DNA from: Aureispira sp045105775
GTDB taxonomy: Bacteria > Bacteroidota > Bacteroidia > Chitinophagales > Saprospiraceae
Length of the DNA: 36,698 bases
NCBI GenBank assembly: GCA_045105775.1
Contig: JBGCDW010000173.1
Coordinates: forward strand, 1 to 36,698
Direction: 5' to 3'
Part shown: piece by piece, positions 15,883-24,420 of the stretch
Layout: each line of letters starts with the position of its first letter
Position numbering within the stretch: position 1 is the first letter of the stretch
Program-made: the position numbers and the translations under genes
The notes under the pieces: model-generated
Database searches by the model: none
The model's input: only the letters and a program-made list of their open reading frames with translations
What the model was told of the DNA's origin: nothing

Positions 15883-18576
15883 ATGAAAATAATAAATCTA
15901 TTTCTCTTAGTTGTTCTGTCGTGTTTGGCACAAACTGCTTTTGCACAACCTGTCGGTAGCAACCCTACTCCAGAGATGAAAGAAAGTATTGCTGATGGAG
16001 AGCGAGAACAAAACAATAGTGAATCGGCCTTGGAGTGGTATATGAATGCACACGAGGACAATCCAGATGATCCTAATCTTGTTTATAAAATTGCTACAAC
16101 ACACGAAGCACTTAGAGATTATCCCAATGCCTCGGTATGGTATGAAAAACTCATTGCAATGGATGCAAAAGACGATTTTCCATTGAGCCGTTACCAACAT
16201 GCCAATGCTATGAAAATGATGGCTAACTATACTGATGCAATCACTGAATTTGAAGCCTTCCTAAATGCTTATCCAGATGACGCTCCCAAAGCAGATTACT
16301 ACAAGGCCATGGCACGTACCCAAATTGAGGGTGCCCAGATGGCTCAAGGTAATATGGAAGAAAAAGAAGAGCTGATTATAAGAAATGCTGGAAGCATCAA
16401 TTCAGCTTCTACAGAAGGTGGAGCATTCCCAATGGGTCGTCAAAAAATCCTTTACACTTCTTTGAATGCAGAGGAGAAAATTTTGGCCGATGAGCAAGGA
16501 AATTATGAGCGGGCAAAAATCTTTATGGCTGAAGCAGATTCAGATACCAGTTGGAAAGAAGCAACGCCATACAATACAACTGTATTAGAGAAGGAAGGTA
16601 CACACGTTGTACAACCTGTTATCAATCAAGATCGTACAAAATTCTATTTTGTACGCGCAGAATTGGTTGGAAACGCCTTGGATAATGCTCGTATTTATGT
16701 AGCCGACTACAATGATTCAGATGGTGCGGTAAGCAATCCTAAAATGTTGGATTTTAACTCTAGCTCTTACTCTTGTAAGCAGCCTGCATTAGCTACTTGG
16801 GATGGTAAAGGTTATTTGTTGTTTACTTCTGATATGGAAGGCGGCAAAGGTGGTACAGATATTTGGTACGCTGAATTGAATGCTGATGGTACAACCAAAG
16901 AACCTTTGAATTTAGAGACTGTAAATACTATTGGAGATGAGGTAACACCTTTCTTTGATGAACGCAATAACAGCTTATATTTTAGTACGGATGGTCGCCC
17001 AGGTTATGGGGGATGGGATATTTTTGAAACAAAACGCAATAGCGATGGTACTATGGCTGAAATCAAAAATATGGGCCCTGGCTTTAACACGAGTGTAGAT
17101 GATTTCCACTTTATTGTAAATAAGGAAGGAAATGACGATTGCTATGCGTACTTGTTATCCAATCGCGTTGGTACCAAATCTGTAAAAGAAAGCTCTACTT
17201 GTTGTGATGATATTTTCAAAGTCATTATGCCTGAGCGTTGTGATATTGTTATTGAAGTAGGGGTGACAGACAAAGAAAGCGGAGAACCTCTAATCGGTGC
17301 TACTGTTCAGATGATTGATAAATCTACTGGCGAAGTAGTGGACGAGCAAACCAATACTGCTGGTAATGATTTCAGTTTTAGTGGTGAAATGGGTAAAGAA
17401 TACGACCTAGTCGCCCTAAAAGATGGTGAAGAAGGCGGTAGAGAATCGGTAGATGTTCGCAAAAAAACACTAGTAGATGAAGGACAGGATATTACTAGAC
17501 CAATGACCATCCAACAAGTGGTGATGATAGAAGAGCAAGGTTTGATTGTTCAAGTATTTAACAAAAGAACAAACGAGCCACTTGAGGGGGTTACAGTAGT
17601 TGTTTACGATGCAGCTACTGGTAGTGCATTAGAAACTAAAGCAGCAGAAGGAAAAGATAGTGAATTTGCCTTTGGAGTACCAAGAAGCAAAGACTACAAA
17701 ATATTTGCTAACCGCGATGGTTTTATAGCAGATACCCGTATGGTTACTAAAGAAGACTTAGGGAATGTACAAAAAATGTACTTGACCCCTCCACCTGTAT
17801 TCTACAATGTATATTTTGATTTTAACAAATCCAATATTCGCCAAGGTGCGGCCGATACGCTAGACATGGTTTATCGTACCTTGACAGAGAACAAAGAAAT
17901 GGTCGTGGAGGTGCGCGGACACACGGATGCAAAAGGTAGCGATGATTACAACATCAAGTTATCGGACAAACGTGCAGATTCTGCTATTGGCTATTTGGCT
18001 AAGAAAGGAATCGAAGCCAGCCGCTTACAACCCAAAGCGTTGGGTGAGGGCGAACCAGCTGCGGATAACGAAAAGCCTAATGGCGAGGATAACCCAGATG
18101 GTCGTGCCTTAAACCGTCGTGTAGAATTCAAAATTGTGAACGGCACTTTGGGATACCAAGAGCTCAACAAAGAAAAAGAAGCACTAGCTTCTACTCCTGT
18201 TACGACCAATACAGTAAGTACTAAGGTTGGAGCTTCTACGCCTTCTGCGGCTGCTAAGACTACATTAGGATTTGATAATCCAGTAATGAAAGTTGGGCCA
18301 GTTAAATTTGGCGAAAGCAAAGAATATACTATTGAGTTTACTAATACAGGCAAAAACGATTTCAAAATCTTTCACCTAGAAGGTGGTTGTATTTGTACAA
18401 CGCCTGTAGATTGGACAAGAGGAGCGGTAAAACCTGGAGAGAAAGGATTTATCAAATTTAAGTTTGATTCTGCCAAGGCGGAAGTAGATCCTGCCTATGC
18501 TTCTAGTTTGAATATCTATGGTAATGTACCAGATGATATGATCTTGTACGATATCGAAGCGAACGTAACAAAATAA
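15883..18576 (+). CDS. PorE-like TPR/PD40/OmpA protein with C-terminal DUF1573-like domain
   Basis: An 897-aa envelope protein. Signal peptide at 1-22 (ending TAFAQ); TPR helices ~40-160; WD40-like PD40 beta-propeller ~175-440 (YFSTDGRPGYGGWDIFE and similar); two carboxypeptidase regulatory-like folds starting ~453 and ~554 (SGEPLIGATVQM; NEPLEGVTVVVYD); an OmpA peptidoglycan-binding domain ~640-755 (VYFDFNKSNIR, VRGHTDAKGSDDYN, LNRRVEFKI). This order equals that of PorE, a T9SS protein that binds cell wall. A further domain at ~793-897 (VKFGESKEYTIEFTNTG, GGCICTTP, KPGEKGFIKFKFDS) matches DUF1573, normally a separate exported domain. The gene follows a PorP/SprF gene and ends at a strong terminator. 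PorE-like function is inference from architecture and neighbourhood. Confidence 0.88.
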   Translation: MKIINLFLLVVLSCLAQTAFAQPVGSNPTPEMKESIADGEREQNNSESALEWYMNAHEDNPDDPNLVYKIATTHEALRDYPNASVWYEKLIAMDAKDDFPLSRYQHANAMKMMANYTDAITEFEAFLNAYPDDAPKADYYKAMARTQIEGAQMAQGNMEEKEELIIRNAGSINSASTEGGAFPMGRQKILYTSLNAEEKILADEQGNYERAKIFMAEADSDTSWKEATPYNTTVLEKEGTHVVQPVINQDRTKFYFVRAELVGNALDNARIYVADYNDSDGAVSNPKMLDFNSSSYSCKQPALATWDGKGYLLFTSDMEGGKGGTDIWYAELNADGTTKEPLNLETVNTIGDEVTPFFDERNNSLYFSTDGRPGYGGWDIFETKRNSDGTMAEIKNMGPGFNTSVDDFHFIVNKEGNDDCYAYLLSNRVGTKSVKESSTCCDDIFKVIMPERCDIVIEVGVTDKESGEPLIGATVQMIDKSTGEVVDEQTNTAGNDFSFSGEMGKEYDLVALKDGEEGGRESVDVRKKTLVDEGQDITRPMTIQQVVMIEEQGLIVQVFNKRTNEPLEGVTVVVYDAATGSALETKAAEGKDSEFAFGVPRSKDYKIFANRDGFIADTRMVTKEDLGNVQKMYLTPPPVFYNVYFDFNKSNIRQGAADTLDMVYRTLTENKEMVVEVRGHTDAKGSDDYNIKLSDKRADSAIGYLAKKGIEASRLQPKALGEGEPAADNEKPNGEDNPDGRALNRRVEFKIVNGTLGYQELNKEKEALASTPVTTNTVSTKVGASTPSAAAKTTLGFDNPVMKVGPVKFGESKEYTIEFTNTGKNDFKIFHLEGGCICTTPVDWTRGAVKPGEKGFIKFKFDSAKAEVDPAYASSLNIYGNVPDDMILYDIEANVTK

Positions 18577-18636
18577 TACTTAATAGACAACGGCGTTTTT
18601 TGTTTTAAAAAAATGTTCAGTTATATTAATCCTAAG

Positions 18637-18673
18637 AAAACCATTCTGATGCCATATCAGGATGGTTTTTTTG
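18637..18673 (+). terminator. Intrinsic terminator after the OmpA-family gene
   Basis: AAAACCATTCTGAT (18637-18650) pairs with ATCAGGATGGTTTT (18656-18669) over 14 positions with one G-U pair and a five-base loop, and the run of T continues to 18672. It lies 60 bp after the stop of the PorE-like gene. The last bases of the T run also form the -33 element of the xseA promoter. Confidence 0.8.
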
Positions 18674-18703
18674 TAAAAGTTACTCGGAGAACCATTATAT
18701 TTG
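18670..18703 (+). promoter_or_regulatory. Bacteroidota-type promoter for xseA
   Basis: TTTG (18670-18673) and TATATTTG (18696-18703) match the -33 and -7 consensus with a 22-bp spacer. Transcription would begin near 18710, giving a leader of about 27 bases to the ATG at 18737. This promoter also supports choosing 18737 over the upstream ATG at 18701, which would lie before the expected transcript start. Confidence 0.65.
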
Positions 18704-18736
18704 ACCAGCCAACTACTTCTAACCGATTGTACGACT

Positions 18737-19924
18737 ATGAAACCTGCCACTAATTTGCCTTCTTTTTCTCTTTTTGAACTCAATGAACACCTCAAACGAG
18801 TGATTGCATTTAATATGCGAGAGCAACTGTGGGTGCGTTGCGAAATTGCAGATGTAGGAAGCAGCAAGGGCAGTGTGTATTTATCATTGGTAGAACGCAA
18901 TGATTTTAAGGTTTCTGCTAGGGCGGATGCCGTCATTTGGGGGCGAGTAGTAGAGGAATTGCAGAAAAAAATAGGAGATTCCCTGTGGTCTATCCTACAA
19001 ACTGGGCGACAAATCTTAGCATTGGTACAAGTAGAGTTCCATGAATATTTTGGAATGAAATTATCCATCAAAGACATTGATCCAAGTGTTACAATTGGGC
19101 AATTGGAATTGCAACGCGCCCAAACCTTAAAAAAACTAACCGAAGAGCAATTTACCACGCTCAATGCACAAGTTGCCACCAGAGCTGTGTGGCAGCGTAT
19201 TGCCGTTATTTCGTCGGCTACCGCAGCAGGGCTGCAGGATTTTTTGCAACAATTGCAAGAAAATGCCTATGGCTATCGATTGGAATATGAATTGTTTAAT
19301 GCGGTCGTGCAGGGGGCAAATGTGGGCAAGGAAGTAGGGGCTGCTTTAGAAAAAATTGAAGCCCGACAAGAGGAATTTGATTGTGTGGTTATTGTGCGTG
19401 GTGGAGGCGCGCGCTTGGATTTGATGGGATTTGATCAATACGATTTGTGTGTGGCTATTGCGACCTGTGAATTGCCCGTACTCACAGGAATTGGGCACGA
19501 TATTGACGAAACCTTAGCCGATCTGGTCGCCTATACAAGCCTCAAAACCCCAACCGCAGTGGCCGAATATCTAGTGCAACGCTTGATGAATTATGAACAA
19601 GCTGTCTTGCAATATGCAGAAGCGATTCAGCAACAAGCATTGACACAAATACAAGAACAACAACGCTTGTTGGAACGTTTGCAAGAACGCTTGGCTGCTC
19701 TAGCCATTCATCAAATAGAACGCGCTGGGCAAGAATTGCTGCAATTGGAAGAACGCCTACGCTTGCTCAATCCACAGCATATTTTGGCAAGGGGATTTGC
19801 AGCCGTTGCTCATTTGGATGGCCGCCCTATTACGAGCATCCAAGAGTTGGAAGCTGGGCAACGCTATCACCTGCATCTAGCCGATGGGCAAATTACCATT
19901 ACCATTCCTGGTACCAATGCCTAA
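18737..19924 (+). CDS. xseA: Exodeoxyribonuclease VII large subunit
   Basis: A 395-aa protein. ExoVII degrades single-stranded DNA from both ends to oligonucleotides and takes part in mismatch and damage repair. The N-terminal OB-fold part contains LFELNEHLKRVI and the CEIADVGSSKGSVYLSLVER stretch that lines the DNA path; the catalytic domain has IAVISSATAAGLQDFL, VVIVRGGGARLDL (about 230-240) and LTGIGHDIDETLADLVAYTS followed by LKTPTAVAEYL, all family signatures. The long C-terminal helices (rich in Gln, Leu, Glu) form the segment that binds small subunits. The start at 18737 puts the OB motif about eight residues in and fits the promoter. Small subunit XseB, often encoded adjacent, was not found in this window. 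Confidence 0.93.
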   Translation: MKPATNLPSFSLFELNEHLKRVIAFNMREQLWVRCEIADVGSSKGSVYLSLVERNDFKVSARADAVIWGRVVEELQKKIGDSLWSILQTGRQILALVQVEFHEYFGMKLSIKDIDPSVTIGQLELQRAQTLKKLTEEQFTTLNAQVATRAVWQRIAVISSATAAGLQDFLQQLQENAYGYRLEYELFNAVVQGANVGKEVGAALEKIEARQEEFDCVVIVRGGGARLDLMGFDQYDLCVAIATCELPVLTGIGHDIDETLADLVAYTSLKTPTAVAEYLVQRLMNYEQAVLQYAEAIQQQALTQIQEQQRLLERLQERLAALAIHQIERAGQELLQLEERLRLLNPQHILARGFAAVAHLDGRPITSIQELEAGQRYHLHLADGQITITIPGTNA

Positions 19925-19974
19925 ATAAGAAACTTAAAACAGAGATTGATTCCAATACAATTAAAATAAAAATA

Positions 19975-20196
19975 ATGAGTACAGACCTAATAAAGCTATA
20001 CAAGCAGTTGGACAATATGAACCAAACGCCCGAAGTGGAACAAATACGCCATCAAATCCAAGAAACGCTTTATCAAGATTTACGCTCGCATCTTTTACAA
20101 CTCACCGCAATAGGTCGCGTCATTGGTTATGATGAATTACAAGAAGAATTAGAAAAGGCTATTCATTTGATTGCGCTACAAAAAGACGTACGTTAA
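19975..20196 (+). CDS. Small helical protein of unknown function, 73 aa
   Basis: A 73-residue, strongly helical, soluble product beginning MSTDLIKLYKQLDNMNQ and ending LEKAIHLIALQKDVR. It starts 50 bp after the xseA stop and is probably co-transcribed. Its position is where xseB is often found, but it lacks the XseB pattern (FEEALxxLExIVxxLExGxLxLEESLxLYExG), so I do not assign it. The composition suggests a two-helix hairpin that could oligomerise or bind another protein. Its reality as a gene rests on length, protein-like composition and in-line position. Confidence 0.6.
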   Translation: MSTDLIKLYKQLDNMNQTPEVEQIRHQIQETLYQDLRSHLLQLTAIGRVIGYDELQEELEKAIHLIALQKDVR

Positions 20197-20318
20197 TGGG
20201 TAGGTTTACACACACAAGGTTCATTCGTTCAAGCTTAGGCTCATAAAACAAATACAGACGCAACAGTACAGCAATCCAAATTATTGGGTATAAGAATGTA
20301 TAAGGTTGCTTATTCATT

Positions 20319-22583
20319 ATGGAAATTCAATTATACGGCATTCGCCACCACGGGCCAGGTTCCTCCAAGAGTTTGCTAAAAGCCTTAGCGCGTTTTCAGC
20401 CAGATATTATATTGGTAGAAGCACCCGATGAGTTGGAACCCTTATTGGTTCATGTTTGTGATGAAGGCTTAGAGCCTCCTGTGGCTGCCTTAATTTACAA
20501 TCCCAAAGCACTGCAACAAGCGGTTTATTATCCATTTACGAGCTTTTCGCCCGAATGGCAAGCCTTTCGTTGGGCGCAGCAGCAGCAGGTTCCTGTATGG
20601 GCGATGGATTTGCCCCAATCCTTGCGTTTGGGTTTGGAGCAAGACCCCGAACGCCTAAAATTGAGGCAAACAGTCGAACAGGCCGATGCGTTGACCTTGG
20701 ATATTGCCCGAGATCCCTTGGGCTATTTGGCACGCTTGGCGGGATATAGTGATAGTGAGCGTTGGTGGGAAGTGTATTTTGAACAAGGCATAGGAGATGA
20801 GGAAGTGTTTGGGGTGATTGTAGAATTGATGCAGAGTTTGCGAGATGAAATTGGAACGATTGGGCAGGCCGATAATTTGATTCGAGAGGCATATATGCGT
20901 AAAATTATGCGTAAGGCCATTAAGAATAAATACGAACGTATTGCGGTAGTGTGTGGTGCTTGGCATACCCCAGCTCTCACGGATTTGAATGCACACAAAG
21001 TCAAGGATGATAATGCTTTATTAAAAGGCATTGCTAAAATAAAAACTAAGGCTACTTGGATTCCTTGGACTTATGAGCGTATTGCTACCAATAGTGGTTA
21101 TGGGGCAGGGGTGCTGTCGCCTGCTTGGTATGCCTTGTTGTTTGAGAATTATGAGCAAGCTACCGTGCGTTGGATGACCAAGGTTTCGCAGTTGTTTCAG
21201 CGCGAAGATTTGGAGAGCAGTGCTGCCCATGCTATTGAGGGGGTGCGCTTGGCCGAAACATTGGCTACCCTTCGTGGATTGCAAATGCCGGGCATAGATG
21301 AATTGACAGAAGCGGTGCAGACTATTTTTTCTAATGGATACAGCAGCCAATTGGAGTTGGTTCGCCAGCAGTTGATTGTTGGTGATTTGATGGGGCAAGT
21401 GCCCGATACCATTCCTATTATACCTTTGCAACAAGATTTAGAAAATAATATTAAAGTCTTAAAACTCAAAAAATATCGTACAGCCGAAACGATATGGCTC
21501 AAAGCTGTGGCCAACAAACCGCAAGGAGGGTTGGATTTGCGACAAGCACACGATTTGAAGCAGAGCCAATTTTTGCATCGCTTATCCTTGATAAATATTC
21601 CGTGGGGAACGCTGGGGGCAGCACTGGGCCGAGAGTTGAGTACCAAAAACGAATATTGGCAATTGAAGTGGCGGCCAGAATTTGCCTTGAGAATTATAGA
21701 GGCAGGGATGTGGGGCAATACCGTAGAGCAGGCAGCGAGTACCCTGGTGCAAAAGAAAGCAACCACCACAGAGCATTTGCAAGAACTCACGGCATTGTTG
21801 GAGCAAGTCATACACGCCAATTTGCCGCAAGCCCTAGAGGTATTGGTCAAATCGCTAGAGCACAAGGCTGCGGTAACCAAAGATATTCAACATTTGATGC
21901 AGGCATTGCCTCCATTGGTGCGGGTGCAGCGATATGGAGACGTTCGCAACACGGCAACGACAACCATTGAGTTATTGCTCAAAAACATGTTGCCCAGAAT
22001 TTGTATTGGTTTGCCCATGATTGCCAATAATTTAGAAGAGCAGGCTAGTCTTGCTTTGTTTGAACAGGTGCTGTCGGTCAATCGAGCCTTGTTATTATTG
22101 AATAATCCCGATTATTTGTACGAATGGCAACGCGCCTTGGCACAATTGGTAGAATGGGAGTTGGTGGCTCCCAATTTGCGCGGCATAGCGGTTCGCTTGT
22201 TGTTGGACTGTCAAGAATTGGAAGTGCAGCAGGCGGCAGATTATTTGGCCTATGCACTTTCTCAAAGCTCAGACAATGATACGGCTAGTCGTTGGCTAGA
22301 AGGCTTCTTGCATGGCAGTGGCTTGTTGTTGTTGCACAATCCTGATTTGTGGCAATTGATTGATGCTTGGATTGGACAGTTGAATCATTCTAATTTTCAA
22401 CAACTGCTACCAGCCTTGAGGCGTACGTTTTCGGCTTTTGCCGCCGCCGAGCGTCAAAAGATGCTGCAATTGGCGCGCAATGGAGTGATTAAGCCAACTG
22501 CGGTATTTCAGCATGATTGGGATCAAACACGGGTGGCTACTATTCGTCCTTTGTTGCAGTTGATTTTTGGGGAGCAAGCGTAA
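20319..22583 (+). CDS. DUF5682 family protein
   Basis: A 754-aa soluble protein. The N terminus carries the family hallmark IRHHGPGSSKSL (residues 8-19), then DIILVEAPDE (29-38), ALIYNPKAL, YYPFTSFSPEWQAFRWA (70-86), LIREAYMRKIM and IAVVCGAWHTPAL (208-220). The paired His and Glu/Gly motifs and the final VCGAWH recall the TraB/ChaN-like fold, which is suggestive only. The C-terminal ~450 residues are helical and Leu/Gln-rich. In many genomes DUF5682 sits with a MoxR-type AAA ATPase, a VWA-domain protein and a SWIM zinc-finger protein; none of these is present here. It is 122 bp after the 73-aa gene and converges on lspA with two bases between stop codons. Confidence 0.87.
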   Translation: MEIQLYGIRHHGPGSSKSLLKALARFQPDIILVEAPDELEPLLVHVCDEGLEPPVAALIYNPKALQQAVYYPFTSFSPEWQAFRWAQQQQVPVWAMDLPQSLRLGLEQDPERLKLRQTVEQADALTLDIARDPLGYLARLAGYSDSERWWEVYFEQGIGDEEVFGVIVELMQSLRDEIGTIGQADNLIREAYMRKIMRKAIKNKYERIAVVCGAWHTPALTDLNAHKVKDDNALLKGIAKIKTKATWIPWTYERIATNSGYGAGVLSPAWYALLFENYEQATVRWMTKVSQLFQREDLESSAAHAIEGVRLAETLATLRGLQMPGIDELTEAVQTIFSNGYSSQLELVRQQLIVGDLMGQVPDTIPIIPLQQDLENNIKVLKLKKYRTAETIWLKAVANKPQGGLDLRQAHDLKQSQFLHRLSLINIPWGTLGAALGRELSTKNEYWQLKWRPEFALRIIEAGMWGNTVEQAASTLVQKKATTTEHLQELTALLEQVIHANLPQALEVLVKSLEHKAAVTKDIQHLMQALPPLVRVQRYGDVRNTATTTIELLLKNMLPRICIGLPMIANNLEEQASLALFEQVLSVNRALLLLNNPDYLYEWQRALAQLVEWELVAPNLRGIAVRLLLDCQELEVQQAADYLAYALSQSSDNDTASRWLEGFLHGSGLLLLHNPDLWQLIDAWIGQLNHSNFQQLLPALRRTFSAFAAAERQKMLQLARNGVIKPTAVFQHDWDQTRVATIRPLLQLIFGEQA

Positions 22584-22585
22584 AT

Positions 22586-23278
22586 CTACTCTACTGTAGG
22601 GGGATCCACATGGGCAGTTGTGGAGTTGTTTGGCGGAGCTTCTTGGCGTTGTTCGGGGTCTAGTTCGACTTGCAAACGGCGATAAAAGAGCAATGCTAGA
22701 AAAACGCCTATGCTAATAGCAGAATCGGCAATATTAAAAATAGGGCGAAAGAACAGCAAATAATCACCTCCAACAAAGGGCATCCATTCTGGCCAAGAAC
22801 CTTCGTAGAGTGGAAAATAGAGCATGTCTACTACTTCGCCAAACAGCATAGGAGCATAGCCTCCTTCTTCGGGCATAAAACTAGCCACTCTGGGCGCGTG
22901 AAAACTGCCACTGTCAGAAAACATGATGCCATAAAAAACGGAATCCAAAATATTGCCCAAGGCACCTGCAAAAATAAAGGAAATGCAAGTGAGTAATAAG
23001 TAACTGGAATTTTTGCGAACCAAACGCGCTATGAAATACCCCATAACGGAAACGATTACAATTCGAAAGACACTTAAAAATAGTTTTCCCCAATCACCGC
23101 CTAATTCCATTCCAAAAGCCATTCCTCGGTTTTCGGTAAAACGAATTTGAAACCATTCTAACCCAAAAACCTTAAAGGCATCTCCCAAAGGCATGTTGAG
23201 TTTAACCCAAATTTTTAGGGTTTGATCTAATAAAAGCAGTACGAATATGAGTAGAAAAACAAAGTGTGATTTCTTCAC
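22586..23278 (-). CDS. lspA: Lipoprotein signal peptidase (downstream copy)
   Basis: Signal peptidase II, a four-helix inner-membrane aspartyl protease that cleaves prolipoprotein signals before the lipidated Cys. The 230-aa product has LLIFVLLLLDQTLKIW in the first helix, the ENRGMAFG motif at 49-56, GNILDS at 108-113, VVDM with Asp151, and FNIADSA with Asp185; the last two aspartates correspond to the catalytic pair. The segment between GNILD and VVDM is longer than in E. coli, as is common in this phylum, and there is a polar C-terminal tail (Glu/Pro-rich). It is 31 bp downstream of a second lspA copy with which it shares most of its sequence, so the two form a tandem pair likely on one transcript. 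The stop is two bases from that of the converging DUF5682 gene. Confidence 0.93.
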   Translation of the reverse strand: MKKSHFVFLLIFVLLLLDQTLKIWVKLNMPLGDAFKVFGLEWFQIRFTENRGMAFGMELGGDWGKLFLSVFRIVIVSVMGYFIARLVRKNSSYLLLTCISFIFAGALGNILDSVFYGIMFSDSGSFHAPRVASFMPEEGGYAPMLFGEVVDMLYFPLYEGSWPEWMPFVGGDYLLFFRPIFNIADSAISIGVFLALLFYRRLQVELDPEQRQEAPPNNSTTAHVDPPTVE

Positions 23279-23309
23279 GTTTCAGATAGGTTTTAAACAA
23301 CTTCAGAAG

Positions 23310-23996
23310 TTATTTGCTGATAGATAGATTTTCGTTGGATAAATTATCTTCTTTTTCTTGATCGTTCTCAACGATGTTTTGAGGATCTTGCTGATTAAAA
23401 AAGTGTTTGTAAAATACAAATATAATTGCAGTTCCAATGAAAACGGCCGCATCAGCGATATTAAAAATAAATTCAAAAAAGCGCAATGGACGGCCGCCCC
23501 AAATAGGAAACCATTCTGGAAAGGTAGAATCAATAAGTGGAAAATAAAACATATCTACTACTTGTCCATAAAGCATAGGCGCGTAACCATTGCCATCGGG
23601 CATAAACGATGCTATTTCTAATGGTGTACTAGCAGAAAAGAAGACCCCATAAAAAACAGAATCCAAAATATTGCCCACAGCACCCGCAAAAATCAAGGTA
23701 ATACTAGTAATAACAATATAAGAAGTTTGTTGGCGCACCAATCTAAATAACATTACTCCAATAAATGAGATGGCGACAATTCTAAAAAGACTCAAGGCCA
23801 ACTTACCGTAAGCGCCGCCCCACTCAATTCCAAAAGCCATTCCTGGATTCTCAATAAAATGAATATGAAACCAGTCTAGCCCCAATACAGGAAAATAATC
23901 ATCCAAAGGCATATTGAGTTTTACCCAAATCTTTAATGCTTGATCTAGGAAAAGTACCATGAATATGAGCAGTAAAGTGTACGTTGATTTTTTCAA
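23310..23996 (-). CDS. lspA: Lipoprotein signal peptidase paralog (upstream copy)
   Basis: A 228-aa paralog of the downstream copy: both open MKKS and share the LKIWVKLNMPL helix end, GMAFG, GNILDSVFYG, VVDM-YFPL and FNIAD. Here Asp148 (VVDM) and Asp182 (FNIAD) keep the catalytic pair, so it should be active, but the motif reads FNIADAAVFIG instead of FNIADSAISIG, and the C-terminal tail is acidic and Asn-rich. Four membrane helices are apparent. It is first in the pair and has a long spacer upstream. The N-terminal half is more similar between the copies than the C-terminal tails, as expected for a diverged tandem duplication. Possible roles are different lipoprotein substrates or dosage; the sequence does not say which. 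Confidence 0.9.
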   Translation of the reverse strand: MKKSTYTLLLIFMVLFLDQALKIWVKLNMPLDDYFPVLGLDWFHIHFIENPGMAFGIEWGGAYGKLALSLFRIVAISFIGVMLFRLVRQQTSYIVITSITLIFAGAVGNILDSVFYGVFFSASTPLEIASFMPDGNGYAPMLYGQVVDMFYFPLIDSTFPEWFPIWGGRPLRFFEFIFNIADAAVFIGTAIIFVFYKHFFNQQDPQNIVENDQEKEDNLSNENLSISK

Positions 23997-24356
23997 ACTA
24001 ATAGTGTTATTAATTATACCTAAAATTAATATTATGAAAGAGTTTAATGCTGTTATGAAACGATAAAAAACATCATATACTTACTTGTACAAGATTTTTT
24101 TGATAATATTACACCTGTAGCGTAATAAAAAATCATAAATGTTTGTTGCCAATTTTTTGCCAATTAAACGCAGAATTAGTGTATATAAACTATGCGAAAT
24201 GTATATTTTTAGCAAGAGCTGAACTCTATTTTTAAATAATTCACTAGTTTTAATAACCGTCAACAATAAAGGGCAAAATTACTAAAGAATTAGGACTATT
24301 ACGATTAACCTCTTCTTAATTTAAGTCTAATACTTCGTGGATTTCTTACTTTTGTT
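23997..24356. other. AT-rich spacer, first part, upstream of the lspA pair
   Basis: About 360 bp with no convincing gene; a 61-codon minus-strand frame at 24081-24266 has no protein-like features. A short direct repeat TTGCCAATT occurs at about 24147 and 24158. No clear -33/-7 promoter for lspA was identified. Confidence 0.4.
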
Positions 24357-24398
24357 CACTCGCAAAACGATCTGAGCTAGTTGGTATACGATACCAAC
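24357..24398 (+). repeat. Hairpin module related to the element at the window end
   Basis: CACTCGCAAAACGATCTG (24357-24374) differs at one position from CACTCGCAAAGCGATCTG at 36623-36640. In both places a perfect 8-bp stem follows shortly after: GTTGGTAT/ATACCAAC (24380-24387 and 24391-24398, loop ACG) here, TTGTACCT/AGGTACAA there. The stem sequences differ while the lead sequence and spacing are kept. Confidence 0.5.
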
Positions 24399-24420
24399 GA
24401 ATCAGTAAGCTAAAAAATAT

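Noticed and set aside
19975..20196. Annotation as xseB (ExoVII small subunit).
   Set aside because: The characteristic FEEAL...LEESL...YExG pattern of XseB is missing.
20536..22081. Several open frames of 60-230 codons opposite to, or in other frames of, the DUF5682 gene.
   Set aside because: They are overlapped by a long gene with intact family motifs and show Cys/Ser/Arg-rich, low-complexity translations typical of antisense shadows.
24081..24266. 61-aa minus-strand frame in the long spacer.
   Set aside because: AT-driven Leu/Ile/Lys composition with no features; likely chance.
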